Positions 44,209-53,172 of a stretch of DNA of 64,000 nt are shown piece by piece. Position 1 is the stretch's first letter, and each line of letters opens with the position of its first letter. This stretch comes from Haloglomus halophilum (lineage in GTDB: Archaea > Halobacteriota > Halobacteria > Halobacteriales > Haloarculaceae): assembly GCF_024298885.1 (NCBI RefSeq), contig NZ_CP101166.1, forward strand, positions 2,355,149 to 2,419,148. The letters run 5' to 3'. Position numbers and translations under genes: made by a program. Under the pieces are notes generated by a model. The model searched no databases. It saw only the letters and a program-made list of their open reading frames with translations, and was not told the origin of the DNA.

Positions 44209-44368
44209 CCCCGGGATGGCGGGGCAGTGGCCATAGCTCCGGGATGGCGGGGGTCACCTCGGGGACGCGTGCCGCCCGGAGAACGTGTGTCGCCGTCGCA
44301 CGGCGCGAGACGCGGGCGCACGGCGAAACACTACCCTTTTCACGGTGCTACCGGTACCCCTCTCCATA

Positions 44369-46555
44369 ATGGGCCGACGCAAGAAGATCGTACAGGAGTG
44401 CGAGAAACTGATGGACAAGCCGGAGCAGATCCGGAACATCGCCATCGCCGCACACGTCGATCACGGCAAGACAACGCTGACTGACAACCTCCTCGCGGGC
44501 GCCGGGATGATCGGCCAGGAGAGCGCCGGCCAGCAGCTCGCGATGGACACCGAGGAGGACGAACAGGAACGTGGTATCACCATCGACGCGGCCAACGTGT
44601 CGATGACCCACGAGTACGAGGGGAACAACCACCTCATCAACCTCATCGACACCCCGGGCCACGTGGACTTCGGTGGCGACGTGACCCGTGCGATGCGTGC
44701 CGTCGACGGCGCGCTCGTGGTGGTCGACGCCGTCGAGGGCGCCATGCCCCAGACGGAGACGGTGCTGCGGCAGGCGCTCCGCGAGGGCGTCAAGCCCGCG
44801 CTGTTCATCAACAAGGTCGACCGCCTCATCTCCGAGCTCCAGGAGGGGCCCGAGGAGATGCAGCAGCGCCTCACGAAGGTCATCCGCGACGTGAACGAGC
44901 TCATCCGCGGGATGACCGAGGAGATGGACGACGTGGACGACTGGACCGTCTCCGTCGAGGGCGGTACCGTCGGCTTCGGGTCCGCCCTCTACAAATGGGG
45001 CGTCTCCATGCCGTCGATGCAGCGGACCGGGATGGACTTCGGCGACATCATCGATCTGGAGCGAGCGGACAAGCGCCAGGAGCTCCACGAGCGGACGCCG
45101 CTGTCGGACGTCGTGCTCGACATGGTCTGTGAGCACTTCCCGGACCCCATCGACGCCCAGCCCCGCCGTATCCCGCGGGTCTGGCGTGGTGACGACTCAC
45201 TGGACGTGGCCGAGCAGATGCGCCTCGTCGACGACGAGGGCGAGGTCGTCCTGATGGTCACCGACATCGGCGTCGACCCCCACGCCGGCGAGATCGCCGC
45301 GGGCCGTGTCTTCTCGGGTACCATCGAGAAGGGCCAGGAGCTGTACGTCTCCGGGACCGTGGGGAAGAACCGCGTCCAGAGCGTCGGCATCTACATGGGC
45401 GGCGAACGCGAGGAGGTCGAACACGTCCCCGCCGGCAACATCGCGGCCGTCACCGGCCTGAAGGACGCCATCGCGGGTTCCACCGTCTCCTCCATCGAGA
45501 TGACCCCGTTCGAGTCCATCGAGCACATCTCGGAGCCGGTCATCACGAAGTCCGTCGAGGCGAAGAACATGGACGACCTCCCGAAGCTCATCGAGACGCT
45601 CCGGCAGGTCTCCAAGGAGGACCCCACCATCCGCATCGAGATCAACGAGGACACCGGCGAGCACCTCATCTCCGGACAGGGTGAGCTCCACCTCGAGGTC
45701 ATCACCCAGCGTATCGAGCGCAACCAGGGCATCCCGGTCACGACCGGTGAGCCCATCGTCGTCTACCGCGAGGCACCCACGCAGGCCACCCCGGAGGTCG
45801 AGGGCATCTCGCCGAACCGTCACAACCGGTTCTACGTCAGCCTCGAACCGCTCGACCAGGACATCATCGACGTGCTGAAGAAGGGTGAGGCGACCATGGA
45901 CATGCCCGAGCTGGAGCGCCGCGAGGCGCTGCAGGAGGCCGGCATGGACAAGGACACCTCCCAGAACGTCGAGCACATCTTCAAGTCCAACATCTTCATC
46001 GACGACACGAAGGGTGTCCAGCAGCTCAACGAGACGATGGAGCTCGTCCTCGAAGGGTGGGAGGAGGCGCTCGAGGACGGCCCGCTGGCCGCCGAGCCCG
46101 TCGAGGGGGCCCTCATCCGGCTCCACGACGCCCGGCTCCACGAGGACGCCATCCACCGTGGTCCCGCGCAGGTCATCCCCGCCGTGCGTGACGCGGTCCA
46201 CCGGTCGCTCATCCACGCCGAGGTGAAGCTGCTCGAGCCGATCCAGAACGTCCGCATCGACGTGCCCAACGAGCACATGGGCGCCGCCTCCGGCGAGATC
46301 CAGGGTCGCCGTGGCCGCGTCGACGACATGTACCAGGAGGGTGACCTCATGGTCGTCGAGGGCATCGCGCCGGTCGACGAGATGATCGGCTTCTCCAGCG
46401 ACATCCGCTCGGCCACCGAGGGCCGTGCTTCGTGGAACACGGAGAACGCCGGCTTCCGCGTCCTCGCGGACAACCTCCAGCCGGACATCATCAAGGAGAT
46501 CCGCGAGCGCAAGGGCATGAAGCTCGAACTGCCCCAGGGCGTCGATTACTTCTAA
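44369..46555 (+). CDS. fusA: Translation elongation factor EF-2
   Basis: A 728-residue GTPase that moves tRNAs and mRNA through the ribosome. G motifs: AHVDHGKT (28-35), the RGITI switch I, DTPGHVDF (about 95) and NKVDR. In domain IV the loop DAIHRGPAQ carries His596, the residue modified to diphthamide in archaea. Length is standard and there is no intein. The ATG at 44369 begins [15 protein letters not shown], the usual start; the frame opens further upstream without support. It is followed by T-rich tracts. Confidence 0.97.
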   Translation: MGRRKKIVQECEKLMDKPEQIRNIAIAAHVDHGKTTLTDNLLAGAGMIGQESAGQQLAMDTEEDEQERGITIDAANVSMTHEYEGNNHLINLIDTPGHVDFGGDVTRAMRAVDGALVVVDAVEGAMPQTETVLRQALREGVKPALFINKVDRLISELQEGPEEMQQRLTKVIRDVNELIRGMTEEMDDVDDWTVSVEGGTVGFGSALYKWGVSMPSMQRTGMDFGDIIDLERADKRQELHERTPLSDVVLDMVCEHFPDPIDAQPRRIPRVWRGDDSLDVAEQMRLVDDEGEVVLMVTDIGVDPHAGEIAAGRVFSGTIEKGQELYVSGTVGKNRVQSVGIYMGGEREEVEHVPAGNIAAVTGLKDAIAGSTVSSIEMTPFESIEHISEPVITKSVEAKNMDDLPKLIETLRQVSKEDPTIRIEINEDTGEHLISGQGELHLEVITQRIERNQGIPVTTGEPIVVYREAPTQATPEVEGISPNRHNRFYVSLEPLDQDIIDVLKKGEATMDMPELERREALQEAGMDKDTSQNVEHIFKSNIFIDDTKGVQQLNETMELVLEGWEEALEDGPLAAEPVEGALIRLHDARLHEDAIHRGPAQVIPAVRDAVHRSLIHAEVKLLEPIQNVRIDVPNEHMGAASGEIQGRRGRVDDMYQEGDLMVVEGIAPVDEMIGFSSDIRSATEGRASWNTENAGFRVLADNLQPDIIKEIRERKGMKLELPQGVDYF

Positions 46556-46838
46556 ACGCGAGCTTTTTCGCCGCGAGCTTTTTTGACGGCTCGGGTACCG
46601 CTTGACCGGCGTTCGCGAGAGCGAAGCTCTCGCGCAGCCCATCAGAACCGCTCCGCGGTTCTGAGGACGGCGAGGCCGCCGGTCTGCGGGTACCACTCGC
46701 CGCAAAAAATATTCAGAAAAAATGCCGCTGGCTCCCAGCGGTCGCCAGCGGTGAAACGCGCTCGCTTCGCTCGCGCGTATGCAAGACGGACTCTCCGCGT
46801 AATCGAGCGTAACGGATACTTCGCGTCACCGAGCGGCG
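46556..46838. terminator. EF-2 terminator followed by structured DNA
   Basis: Two close repeats of GCGAGCTTTTT (46559-46586) directly after the EF-2 stop give tandem T-tracts and are the likely transcription terminator. The remainder contains hairpins: 46614-46634 (around GCGAAGC), 46642-46664 (around CTCCG) and CCGCTGG-CTC-CCAGCGG near 46730. No gene is visible. Confidence 0.6.
46614..46664. repeat. Paired hairpins with GCGAAGC and CTCCG centres
   Basis: 46614-46634 is CGCGAGA-GCGAAGC-TCTCGCG and 46642-46664 is TCAGAACCG-CTCCG-CGGTTCTGA. The central heptamer and pentamer are identical to those at 33479-33523, but the stems are unrelated in sequence and fully paired in both places. Confidence 0.8.
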
Positions 46839-47288
46839 CTACCAGCTCCCTTCGCCAGCCTCGGACGGCCAGTCGAGCGCGTCGAGTTGCTCCAGCATCT
46901 CCAGCGAGTCGCGGGTCGCCCGGACGCCGGTGATGCGGCCGTCCGCGACCTCGTAGAGCGCCCACTCCTCGTAGGAGAGGCTGTTGCCCGTCGGCGCGAT
47001 GCCCGCGAAGTTGCCGTCGTGGGTGGCGGTCACGTGCCAGCGGACGAACACCCGGTCGCCGTCCGGGGCGGCGAACAGGTCCTCGATGGTCGCCGTGGCG
47101 TCCGGGAACGACTCGAAGAAGGCCATCTCCGCGTCGAGTTGCTCGGCACGGGAGCGCGTGTCGGGTTCGGCGTTCGGGACCGCGAGTTCCTCGGCGTACA
47201 GTTCCGCCATCGACTCGCGGTCGTGGTCGTTCCAGGCGTCGGTGAGCCGCTCGATGACCGTCGTGTGTGTCGTCTCGGGTGCGTCCAT
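46839..47288 (-). CDS. SnoaL-like ester cyclase family protein
   Basis: A 149-residue protein with a SnoaL/NTF2-like fold: TVIERLTDAWNDHDRESMAELYAEE at the start, FFESFPDATATIEDLFAAPDGD, VFVRWHVTATHDGNFAGIAPTG and WALYEVADGRITGVRATRDS. These are typical of ester cyclase-like proteins that act on polyketides or have unknown roles. The ATG at 47288 gives the normal N-terminus. No biosynthetic cluster is nearby. Confidence 0.85.
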   Translation of the reverse strand: MDAPETTHTTVIERLTDAWNDHDRESMAELYAEELAVPNAEPDTRSRAEQLDAEMAFFESFPDATATIEDLFAAPDGDRVFVRWHVTATHDGNFAGIAPTGNSLSYEEWALYEVADGRITGVRATRDSLEMLEQLDALDWPSEAGEGSW

Positions 47289-47375
47289 GGTGTTGCGTCG
47301 GGTGCCCCCGTCGGGGGCGAGAATCCCGGAGTCAGGTGCGCGTGACGAGGGCAAAGCGTTTGCCCCGATTACGGG

Positions 47376-48275
47376 TCAGTCCCCGGACCAGTCCGTCGGC
47401 ACGTACTGCTCGAACCGTGGCTCCGGCGAGCGCGCCGTCGGGTGGAACGCTCGTTCCCCGTCGCGCCGGAACCTGCGGATCGCCGCCTGCGCCGGGCCGG
47501 TCAGATAGCCGACGTAGGCCATCGCCAGCGGGTAGGCCACATCGTGGCGGGCAGGATTGACGGGGATGAGCCCGTACTCGTTGCGCAGGAGTGGCGGCGG
47601 GTCAGCGATGCCGTGGTCGACGTGGGCGACGAGGTCCACGTCCGGCCGGAGCGTCAGGAAGGTCCCGCGGTCGGTCAGGGTGTAGGCGCCGACCTCGTCG
47701 GCCGTCGTCAGGGTGTCGCCCATGCCCTGTCCGGTCTCGCGGTACCACGCGCCGGTCGGGTCGACGCTGGCGGCGTCCCAGATCCGGCGCTCCCGGACGT
47801 GGGTGCCGGAGTCGTCGCCGCGGGAGAGGAACGGCGTCCCGGCGCGAGCGACCGCACGGAAGGCGTCCGTGACGGGGCGGCCGGCGGCGGCCGCCGGGTC
47901 ACCCCGGGGGCCGACGAGCAGGAAGTCGTTGCGCATGAGCGTGCGCCGGTTCACGCCGTGCCCCTCCCGGAGGAACCGGTCCTCGAGCGGGCGGGCGTGG
48001 ACGAGAACCACGTCGCAGTCCCCGTCCTGGGCGGTGCGGAGCGCCGCGCCGGTCCCCTCGACGAGCGTCCGTACCTCGGCCCCGAACGCCTCGCGGAATC
48101 CCGGGTTGAGCCGCCCCAGCAGACCGCTGTCGTGTGCCGTCGTCGCGGTGGCGAGCGTCAGCCGACCGGCAGCGAGCGACGGTGCCGAGGCGCCACCATC
48201 ACCGTCAGCGACACACCCCGAGAGCGACGCCGCCCCGCCGACGCCGAGCGCCCGGAGGTAGTCGCGCCGGTCCAT
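47376..48275 (-). CDS. TupA-like tungstate/oxyanion-binding lipoprotein
   Basis: A 299-residue extracellular solute-binding protein. The N-terminus MDRRDYLRALGVGGAASLSGC has a Tat motif (RRDYL) and a lipobox ending in Cys21, so it is exported folded and lipid-anchored. The body matches the PstS/TupA type: LATATTAHDSGLLGRL, LSRGDDSGTHVRE, and GAYTLTDRGTF. Such proteins feed an ABC importer for tungstate or molybdate. No permease or ATPase gene is adjacent, so its partners lie elsewhere or it has been separated from them. Confidence 0.85.
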   Translation of the reverse strand: MDRRDYLRALGVGGAASLSGCVADGDGGASAPSLAAGRLTLATATTAHDSGLLGRLNPGFREAFGAEVRTLVEGTGAALRTAQDGDCDVVLVHARPLEDRFLREGHGVNRRTLMRNDFLLVGPRGDPAAAAGRPVTDAFRAVARAGTPFLSRGDDSGTHVRERRIWDAASVDPTGAWYRETGQGMGDTLTTADEVGAYTLTDRGTFLTLRPDVDLVAHVDHGIADPPPLLRNEYGLIPVNPARHDVAYPLAMAYVGYLTGPAQAAIRRFRRDGERAFHPTARSPEPRFEQYVPTDWSGD

Positions 48276-48337
48276 GTCGGGTAACGACTCGATGTTGCAT
48301 TAGTCCTTTTCCGGAATCGGTTCGGGTTTCACGCTGG

Positions 48338-48562
48338 TCAGAACGGGAGGTACCGCTCGTACAGGTCGTCGAGCTGCTCGTTGTACTCGCGACCGGACGC
48401 CTCGTCGACGCCCCAGGGATGCCGGGAGAAGTAGAACGCGGCGGCGGCGGCGACCCCGACGCTGGTGGCGGCCCGCGGCGCGACGAGGCTCATCGGGAAG
48501 GCGACGAGGCCCGCGATGAGTCCCGCGAGCAGGATATCGACGATCTGGTGGGCGGTGGACAT
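48338..48562 (-). CDS. Small membrane protein
   Basis: A 74-residue protein with two hydrophobic helices (about 5-27 and 30-46), then a polar end (FYFSRHPWGVDEASGREYNEQ, LYERYLPF). Start ATG 48562; a TTTAATC box at about 48635 on the minus strand may drive it. No family recognised. Confidence 0.65.
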   Translation of the reverse strand: MSTAHQIVDILLAGLIAGLVAFPMSLVAPRAATSVGVAAAAAFYFSRHPWGVDEASGREYNEQLDDLYERYLPF

Positions 48563-49106
48563 GGGGACGGCTTCGGGTCGAACCGGCAACGGGATTGCGG
48601 TTCCGGACTGGCGACCCGCTGATTCGAGGACACGATTAAAGCATTTGTGGCACAGATAATATGCCTATATACACTACAATACTCCAACAATCGATTCAAA
48701 ATATTTATACTGGAATGGGCCGGAAAAGATTGACAACGGACTGCCCGGGATAGCGGGACGTGACCGACGGCTCCCGGGACCGCTACCTGTCCCTGCTGTC
48801 GCGGGGCTGGCAGCTGGCCCGCGAGTCACGCGAACCGTCGCAGAAGTAGCGCCGCGAGTACGACCACCACGAACGTCCCGACGAGGCCGACGCCGGGGTC
48901 GGGGCTCGCGGCGCCGGAGACGGCGGCCGTGATCGCGGTCGGGGAGGGCGTCGGCGGGAGCGTCACGTTCGTCTCGAACGGCGCGGAGGGCTTGAAGCCG
49001 ACGCGAGCGGGCGCGGCTGTCGGGCACGATAGCCTGCCCGGGAGCGGGCACGGCGAGACTGCCGGGTTCCGGGGGGCTTATGCCCGGCCGTGCCGGGTAT
49101 CCGGCC
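48563..49106. other. Intergenic region with an A/T-rich core and a gene remnant
   Basis: Bases 48635-48715 are strongly A/T-rich with several TATA-like boxes on both strands (TATATAGGC minus near 48668, TATTTATAC plus near 48702). The 48826-49077 part encodes a protein remnant, described separately. A GCTTATGC box near 49075 is the probable promoter of the homoserine genes. Confidence 0.5.
48826..49077 (-). pseudogene. Remnant of a membrane-anchored surface protein (C-terminus only)
   Basis: On the minus strand an open frame without a usable start codon (it follows an in-frame TAA at 49078-49080) encodes 83 residues. It ends FETNVTLPPTPSPT, then PDPGVGLVGTFVVVVLAA and LLLRRFA. A Pro/Thr-rich stalk, an NVT glycosylation site, a C-terminal membrane helix and a double-Arg tail are exactly the end of a haloarchaeal surface protein. 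The 5' part is missing. Composition is halophile-like, so it is a decayed gene rather than chance. Confidence 0.55.
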
Positions 49107-49145
49107 ATGCAACCGAGTCGTCACGCACGTGAGGTGATGGCGTGA
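49107..49145 (+). CDS. 12-codon upstream reading frame before the ACT/hom operon
   Basis: ATG 49107 opens MQPSRHAREVMA and stops at TGA 49143-49145, which overlaps the GTG start of the next gene (GTGA). The predicted transcription start (TATA-like GCTTATGC at about 49075) is near 49101, so this ATG would be the leaderless start of the mRNA. A GAGGTG stretch inside it could serve as ribosome-binding site for the next gene. Role inferred from layout only. Confidence 0.4.
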   Translation: MQPSRHAREVMA

Positions 49146-49672
49146 GCGAGTCCGAGCCGGTCCGGGCGTACACGGTCCGCCTGGAGCTGCAGGACGAGCC
49201 CGGCGAGCTGCTGCGGGCGCTCGAACCCATCGCCGACAACGGCGGGAACCTGCTCTCCATCTTCCACGAGCGCGGGAACATCACCCCACGGGGCCACATC
49301 CCCGTCGAGGTGGACCTGGAGGCGACGCCCGAGCGGTTCGAGGAGGTCGTCGACGCGCTCCGCGAGAACGGCGTCAACGTCGTCCGCGCGGGCGCCGAGG
49401 AGTACGCCGAGGAACTCGTCGTGCTTCTGGTGGGCCACCTCGTCGATACGGATCTCTCGGACACGCTGTCGCGCATCGAGGACTGCGGCGGCGCGAGCAT
49501 CGACGACGTGGCGCTGTCGGCGCCGGATGGTACGGACGAACTCTCCTCTGCACGCATCCGCATGGACACCCACGCGGGCGCCGCCGAGCAGGCACTCACG
49601 ACTGTCCGCGAGGTGGCCGACGAGAAGGGCCTCGACGTGGTGGAGCCGCTCGCCGGAGGTGGCGACGCGTGA
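49142..49672 (+). CDS. ACT-domain protein linked to homoserine dehydrogenase
   Basis: A 176-residue protein made of two ACT-like domains. The first has TVRLELQDEPGELLRALEPIADNGGNLLSIFHERG. The second (about 90-170) has EELVVLLVGHLVDTD and ARIRMDTHAGAAEQALTTV. ACT domains bind amino acids to control metabolic enzymes. It precedes hom with a GTGA overlap, so it is the likely feedback sensor (threonine or another product) for homoserine dehydrogenase, which itself lacks an ACT domain here. Confidence 0.9.
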   Translation: MSESEPVRAYTVRLELQDEPGELLRALEPIADNGGNLLSIFHERGNITPRGHIPVEVDLEATPERFEEVVDALRENGVNVVRAGAEEYAEELVVLLVGHLVDTDLSDTLSRIEDCGGASIDDVALSAPDGTDELSSARIRMDTHAGAAEQALTTVREVADEKGLDVVEPLAGGGDA

Positions 49673-50619
49673 AGCTCGCCGTCCTCGGCGTGGGTGCGGT
49701 CGGCCGCTCGGTCGCGGAGCTGGCCGGCGAGTACGGCCACACCGTGACGGCACTCGCGGATTCCTCGGGTGCCGCCGTCGACCCCGACGGGCTGGACGTG
49801 GCGGCCACGCTGGAGCGCAAGGCGGAGACGGGCGCGGTCGGCGACGACACTATCGACGCCGCGCTCGACACCTCTTACGACGCGCTCGTCGAGGCGACGC
49901 CGACGACGCTGGACGACGCCCAGCCCGGCTTCGGCCACGTCGAGGCCGCCCTCGAACGCGACCGGCACGTCGTGCTCGCCAACAAGGGCCCCGTCGCCGA
50001 GCGCTACGACGAGGTCCGGGCGCTCGAAGCCGACTCGCGCGGCCGCGTGCTGTTCGAGGCGACCGTCGCGGGCGCCATCCCGACGCTGTCGACGGTCCGT
50101 TCGCTCGGGCCCGAGCGCGTCTCCGCGGTCCGGGGCGTCCTCAACGGGACCGCCAACTTCGTCCTCTCGCGGATGGCCGCCGAGGGGCTGGACTACGAGC
50201 ACGTCCTCGCGGAGGCTCAGGACCTCGGCGTCGCGGAGGCCGACCCCTCCTTCGACGTCAACGGGACCGACGCGGCGCTGAAATGTGTCATCCTCGCGAA
50301 CGTGCTGTACGACGGCGGCTACACCCTCGACGACGCGGAGGTGGCCGGCATCCGCTCGATTCCGGGGAGCGCGCTCGAACTCGCCGCCGAGGACGGGCGC
50401 ACCGTGCGGCTCATCGGCGAGGTCGCCGACGGCGACGTGCGGGTCGGGCCACGGCTCGTCCCCGAGCACGGCACGCTCGCGGTCGGCGGGACGACGAACA
50501 TCGTCCAGCTGGAGACCGAGCACGCGGGGCGGCTCAACATCTCCGGCGCGGGCGCTGGCGGCCCGGAGACGGCAAGCGCGGTGCTGGCGGACGTGGGGCT
50601 GCTGGAGCCGCTGGAGTAG
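49669..50619 (+). CDS. hom: Homoserine dehydrogenase
   Basis: This enzyme reduces aspartate semialdehyde to homoserine, the branch to threonine, isoleucine and methionine. The Rossmann motif is VLGVGAVGRSV at the N-terminus. The catalytic domain shows ANKGPVAE (Lys), EATVAGAIPTLSTVRSLG, GVLNGTANFVLSRM and EADPSFDVNGTDAALK, with the active-site Lys in the last. The 316 residues end after the catalytic domain without a C-terminal ACT domain; that function is supplied by the upstream overlapping gene. Confidence 0.95.
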   Translation: MKLAVLGVGAVGRSVAELAGEYGHTVTALADSSGAAVDPDGLDVAATLERKAETGAVGDDTIDAALDTSYDALVEATPTTLDDAQPGFGHVEAALERDRHVVLANKGPVAERYDEVRALEADSRGRVLFEATVAGAIPTLSTVRSLGPERVSAVRGVLNGTANFVLSRMAAEGLDYEHVLAEAQDLGVAEADPSFDVNGTDAALKCVILANVLYDGGYTLDDAEVAGIRSIPGSALELAAEDGRTVRLIGEVADGDVRVGPRLVPEHGTLAVGGTTNIVQLETEHAGRLNISGAGAGGPETASAVLADVGLLEPLE

Positions 50620-50659
50620 CCGGGCGGACACTTTTCGTGCTGGGCGCGGACGCGCCGCT

Positions 50660-50851
50660 ATGCCCACCCGTACCTGCCCGGACTGCAGCGTGACCCTCCA
50701 GCGCGTCGACTACTCCGCCGGGCCGCACAACGAGAGCATCCGCATCGACGACCCCGACGCCGACGGGCTGCTGGGGGTGGTGGGCGGGAACGCCTACCTC
50801 GACGCGTATCTCTGTGGGGAATGCGGGCTGGTCCGGTTCTACGCCGACTGA
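50660..50851 (+). CDS. Small zinc-ribbon protein
   Basis: A 63-residue protein starting [20 protein letters not shown] with a second knuckle [12 protein letters not shown] at the C-terminus. The four Cys fit a zinc ribbon. Residues between them are acidic ([12 protein letters not shown]). Such tiny zinc proteins are abundant in haloarchaea and mostly uncharacterised. It lies 40 bp downstream of hom, probably in the same transcript. Confidence 0.8.
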   Translation: MPTRTCPDCSVTLQRVDYSAGPHNESIRIDDPDADGLLGVVGGNAYLDAYLCGECGLVRFYAD

Positions 50852-50954
50852 CGGCAGCGTGTCCCGAGCGTGTCCCCAGCGGGTGCGGGACCCGTGTGAA
50901 CGGCACGCACGGCCCGCGAAACGGGCGGATTCGTGCGATTCCGGCCCGTGGTAT

Positions 50955-50968
50955 CGAAATCTTCTTAC
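50955..50968 (+). promoter_or_regulatory. Possible EF-1A promoter
   Basis: CGAAATCTTCTTACGG combines a purine BRE-like part (CGAAA) and a TATA-like TTCTTACG. It is followed about 25 bp later by a pyrimidine-purine start near 50985, which would leave a leader of about 35-40 bases. Confidence 0.4.
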
Positions 50969-51023
50969 GGGCGTCGGGGTAACGTTCTCCGCACATAGCG
51001 CCACGCGAGGCGCGACATCAACC

Positions 51024-52289
51024 ATGAGCGACAAACCGCACCAGAACCTGGCCGTCATCGGCCACGTCGACCACGGGAAGAGTACGATGGTCGGGCGCCT
51101 CCTGTTCGAGACAGGGAGTGTCCCCGAGCACGTCATCGAGCAGTATCGAGAGGAGGCCGAAGAGAAGGGCAAGGGCGGCTTCGAGTTCGCCTACGTGATG
51201 GACAACCTCGCCGAGGAGCGCGAGCGTGGTGTCACCATCGACATCGCCCACCAGGAGTTCGACACGGACACCTACTACTTCACGATCGTCGACTGTCCGG
51301 GTCACCGTGACTTCGTGAAGAACATGATCACGGGCGCGAGCCAGGCCGACAACGCCGTGCTCGTGGTCGCCGCCGACGACGGCGTCCAGCCCCAGACCCA
51401 GGAGCACGTCTTCCTCGCGAAGACCCTGGGCATCGACGAGCTCATCATCGCGGTCAACAAGATGGACCTGGTCGACTACCAGGAGAGCCGCTACGACGAG
51501 ACCGTCGAGGAGGTCAAGAAGCTCCTCAAGCAGGTCCGCTTCGACACGGACGACGCGAGCTTCATCCCGACCTCGGCGTTCGAGGGCGACAACGTCTCCG
51601 AGGAGTCCGACAACACGCCGTGGTACGACGGTGAGACCCTGCTGGAGGCCCTCAACAACCTTCCGGAGCCGCAGCCGCCGACGGACGCGCCGCTGCGTCT
51701 GCCCATCCAGGACGTCTACACCATCTCCGGCATCGGTACCGTGCCGGTCGGCCGTATCGAGACCGGTGTGATGAGCCCCGGCGACAACGTCAGCTTCCAG
51801 CCCAGCGACGTCGGCGGCGAGGTCAAGACCGTCGAGATGCACCACGAGGAGGTCGACCAGGCCGGCCCCGGTGACAACGTCGGGTTCAACGTCCGTGGCG
51901 TCGGGAAGGACGACATCCGCCGTGGCGACGTCTGTGGCCCCGCCGACGACCCGCCGAGCGTCGCCGAGACGTTCCAGGCCCAGATCGTCGTGATGCAGCA
52001 CCCGTCGGTCATCACCGCGGGTTACACGCCGGTCTTCCACGCCCACACGGCGCAGGTCGCGTGTACCATCGAGGCCATCGACAAGAAGCTCGACCCCTCC
52101 TCCGGCGAGGTCGCCGAGGAGAACCCGGACTTCATCCAGTCCGGCGACGCGGCGGTCGTCACCGTCCGCCCGCAGAAGCCCCTCAGCATCGAGCCGTCCT
52201 CCGAGATCCCGGAGCTCGGCTCCTTCGCCATCCGCGACATGGGCCAGACCATCGCCGCCGGGAAGGTCCTGAGCGTCAACGAGCGATAG
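51024..52289 (+). CDS. tuf: Translation elongation factor EF-1 alpha
   Basis: This 421-residue GTPase brings aminoacyl-tRNA to the ribosome. Signatures: P-loop GHVDHGKST (13-21), [14 protein letters not shown] (switch I), [13 protein letters not shown], and the C-terminal barrel with [12 protein letters not shown]. It is the archaeal EF-1A type, not bacterial EF-Tu. The ATG at 51024 gives [13 protein letters not shown], the normal start. It is followed 1 bp after its stop by rps10, the conserved archaeal order. Confidence 0.97.
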   Translation: MSDKPHQNLAVIGHVDHGKSTMVGRLLFETGSVPEHVIEQYREEAEEKGKGGFEFAYVMDNLAEERERGVTIDIAHQEFDTDTYYFTIVDCPGHRDFVKNMITGASQADNAVLVVAADDGVQPQTQEHVFLAKTLGIDELIIAVNKMDLVDYQESRYDETVEEVKKLLKQVRFDTDDASFIPTSAFEGDNVSEESDNTPWYDGETLLEALNNLPEPQPPTDAPLRLPIQDVYTISGIGTVPVGRIETGVMSPGDNVSFQPSDVGGEVKTVEMHHEEVDQAGPGDNVGFNVRGVGKDDIRRGDVCGPADDPPSVAETFQAQIVVMQHPSVITAGYTPVFHAHTAQVACTIEAIDKKLDPSSGEVAEENPDFIQSGDAAVVTVRPQKPLSIEPSSEIPELGSFAIRDMGQTIAAGKVLSVNER

Positions 52290-52290
52290 A

Positions 52291-52599
52291 ATGCAGCAGG
52301 CACGCGTCCGTCTGGCGGGGACCAGCCCCGAGGACCTCGACGACATCTGCGACGACGTCCGTGAGATCGCCGACAACACGGGCGTCCAGCTGAGCGGCCC
52401 GGTGCCGCTCCCGACGAAGAACCTGGAGATCCCCTCGCGGAAGTCCCCGGACGGCGAGGGGACCGCCACGTGGGAGCACTGGGAGATGCGCGTCCACAAG
52501 CGGCTGATCGATATCGACGCCGACGAACGCGCGCTCCGGCAGCTCATGCGCATCCAGGTCCCGAACGACGTCTCCATCGAGATCGTCCTCGAGGACTGA
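52291..52599 (+). CDS. rps10: Small-subunit ribosomal protein uS10
   Basis: The 102-residue protein of the 30S head shows the uS10 pattern: [40 protein letters not shown] (the extended loop), [13 protein letters not shown] and [18 protein letters not shown]. Start ATG is one base after the EF-1A stop, so translation is coupled. The pair tuf-rps10 is conserved in archaea. Confidence 0.97.
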   Translation: MQQARVRLAGTSPEDLDDICDDVREIADNTGVQLSGPVPLPTKNLEIPSRKSPDGEGTATWEHWEMRVHKRLIDIDADERALRQLMRIQVPNDVSIEIVLED

Positions 52600-52625
52600 G
52601 CGAACGCTCCACGGTCACGAGGGCT

Positions 52626-52688
52626 GTCGGACCCGTCCGACGGTACCCGGCGAGGCCGGACCCCCCGGCACCGTGACGGCCACGGTGC
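52626..52688 (+). terminator. Two hairpins downstream of rps10
   Basis: 52626-52641 is GTCGGAC-CC-GTCCGAC and 52668-52688 is GCACCGTG-ACGGC-CACGGTGC, both perfect. The second is followed by a short pyrimidine-rich run (GCTTCTGTTCTC). They could end or stabilise the tuf-rps10 mRNA. The rest of the 52600-52830 gap shows nothing else. Confidence 0.4.
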
Positions 52689-52830
52689 GGCTTCTGTTCT
52701 CGCTCGTTCACGAGCCGCTGGCCACCACCATCACGACCCACGGATGCGGCTGGCCACGCGCACCCCTACTTCAAACAGCGAACTATCCGGCCACACCGAC
52801 AGGTAGGGGGCGGTGGTAGAGACGGGTGCT

Positions 52831-53052
52831 ATGGACGAGGCACTCGAAGCCGCGGAGGCCGTGGAGGGGACCGAACTGGAGGGCATCCTGGTGATGCTCC
52901 TCCGGGTCATCGGTGCCATCATGGTCCTCGCCGGCCTCGGGCTGTGGCTGTTCACCAGCATGGGCATCCTCTGGACGCCCGCGCTGCTCATCATCGTCGG
53001 CATCGTGTTCATCACTATCCCCGGCCTCGCGTTCGAGTTGCTCGGCGCGTAG
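52831..53052 (+). CDS. Small two-helix membrane protein
   Basis: The 73-residue protein begins with an acidic amphipathic stretch (MDEALEAAEAVEGTELEG) and has two hydrophobic helices (about 18-40 and 45-68). GTG at 52813 is an alternative start that would add six residues. Function unknown; it precedes tRNA-Ala. Confidence 0.65.
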   Translation: MDEALEAAEAVEGTELEGILVMLLRVIGAIMVLAGLGLWLFTSMGILWTPALLIIVGIVFITIPGLAFELLGA

Positions 53053-53100
53053 CCGGGGAAACGGAATCCTCAAGTGAACCGCTCGACTTCTTCGGATTGC

Positions 53101-53172
53101 GGGCTCGTAGATCAGCGGCAGATCGCTTCCTTCGCAAGGAAGAGGCCCGGGGTTCAAATCCCCGCGAGTCCA
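53101..53172 (+). tRNA. tRNA-Ala (CGC)
   Basis: The 72-nt sequence folds with acceptor GGGCTCG/CGAGTCC (one G-U), anticodon stem CTTCC/GGAAG around TTCGCAA giving anticodon CGC, and T arm CGGGGTTCAAATCCCCG. Discriminator A. No intron, no CCA. A CCTCAAG box about 30 bp upstream may be its promoter. Confidence 0.95.

Noticed and set aside
44285..44368. N-terminal extension of EF-2
   Set aside because: The family starts at MGRRKKIVQ; the extension is Arg-rich and overlaps the promoter region.
48674..49108. A 144-codon minus-strand frame over the intergenic region
   Set aside because: The product is basic and unlike a halophile protein. The frame with a stalk, membrane helix and double-Arg tail is a different one and has no start, hence the remnant call.
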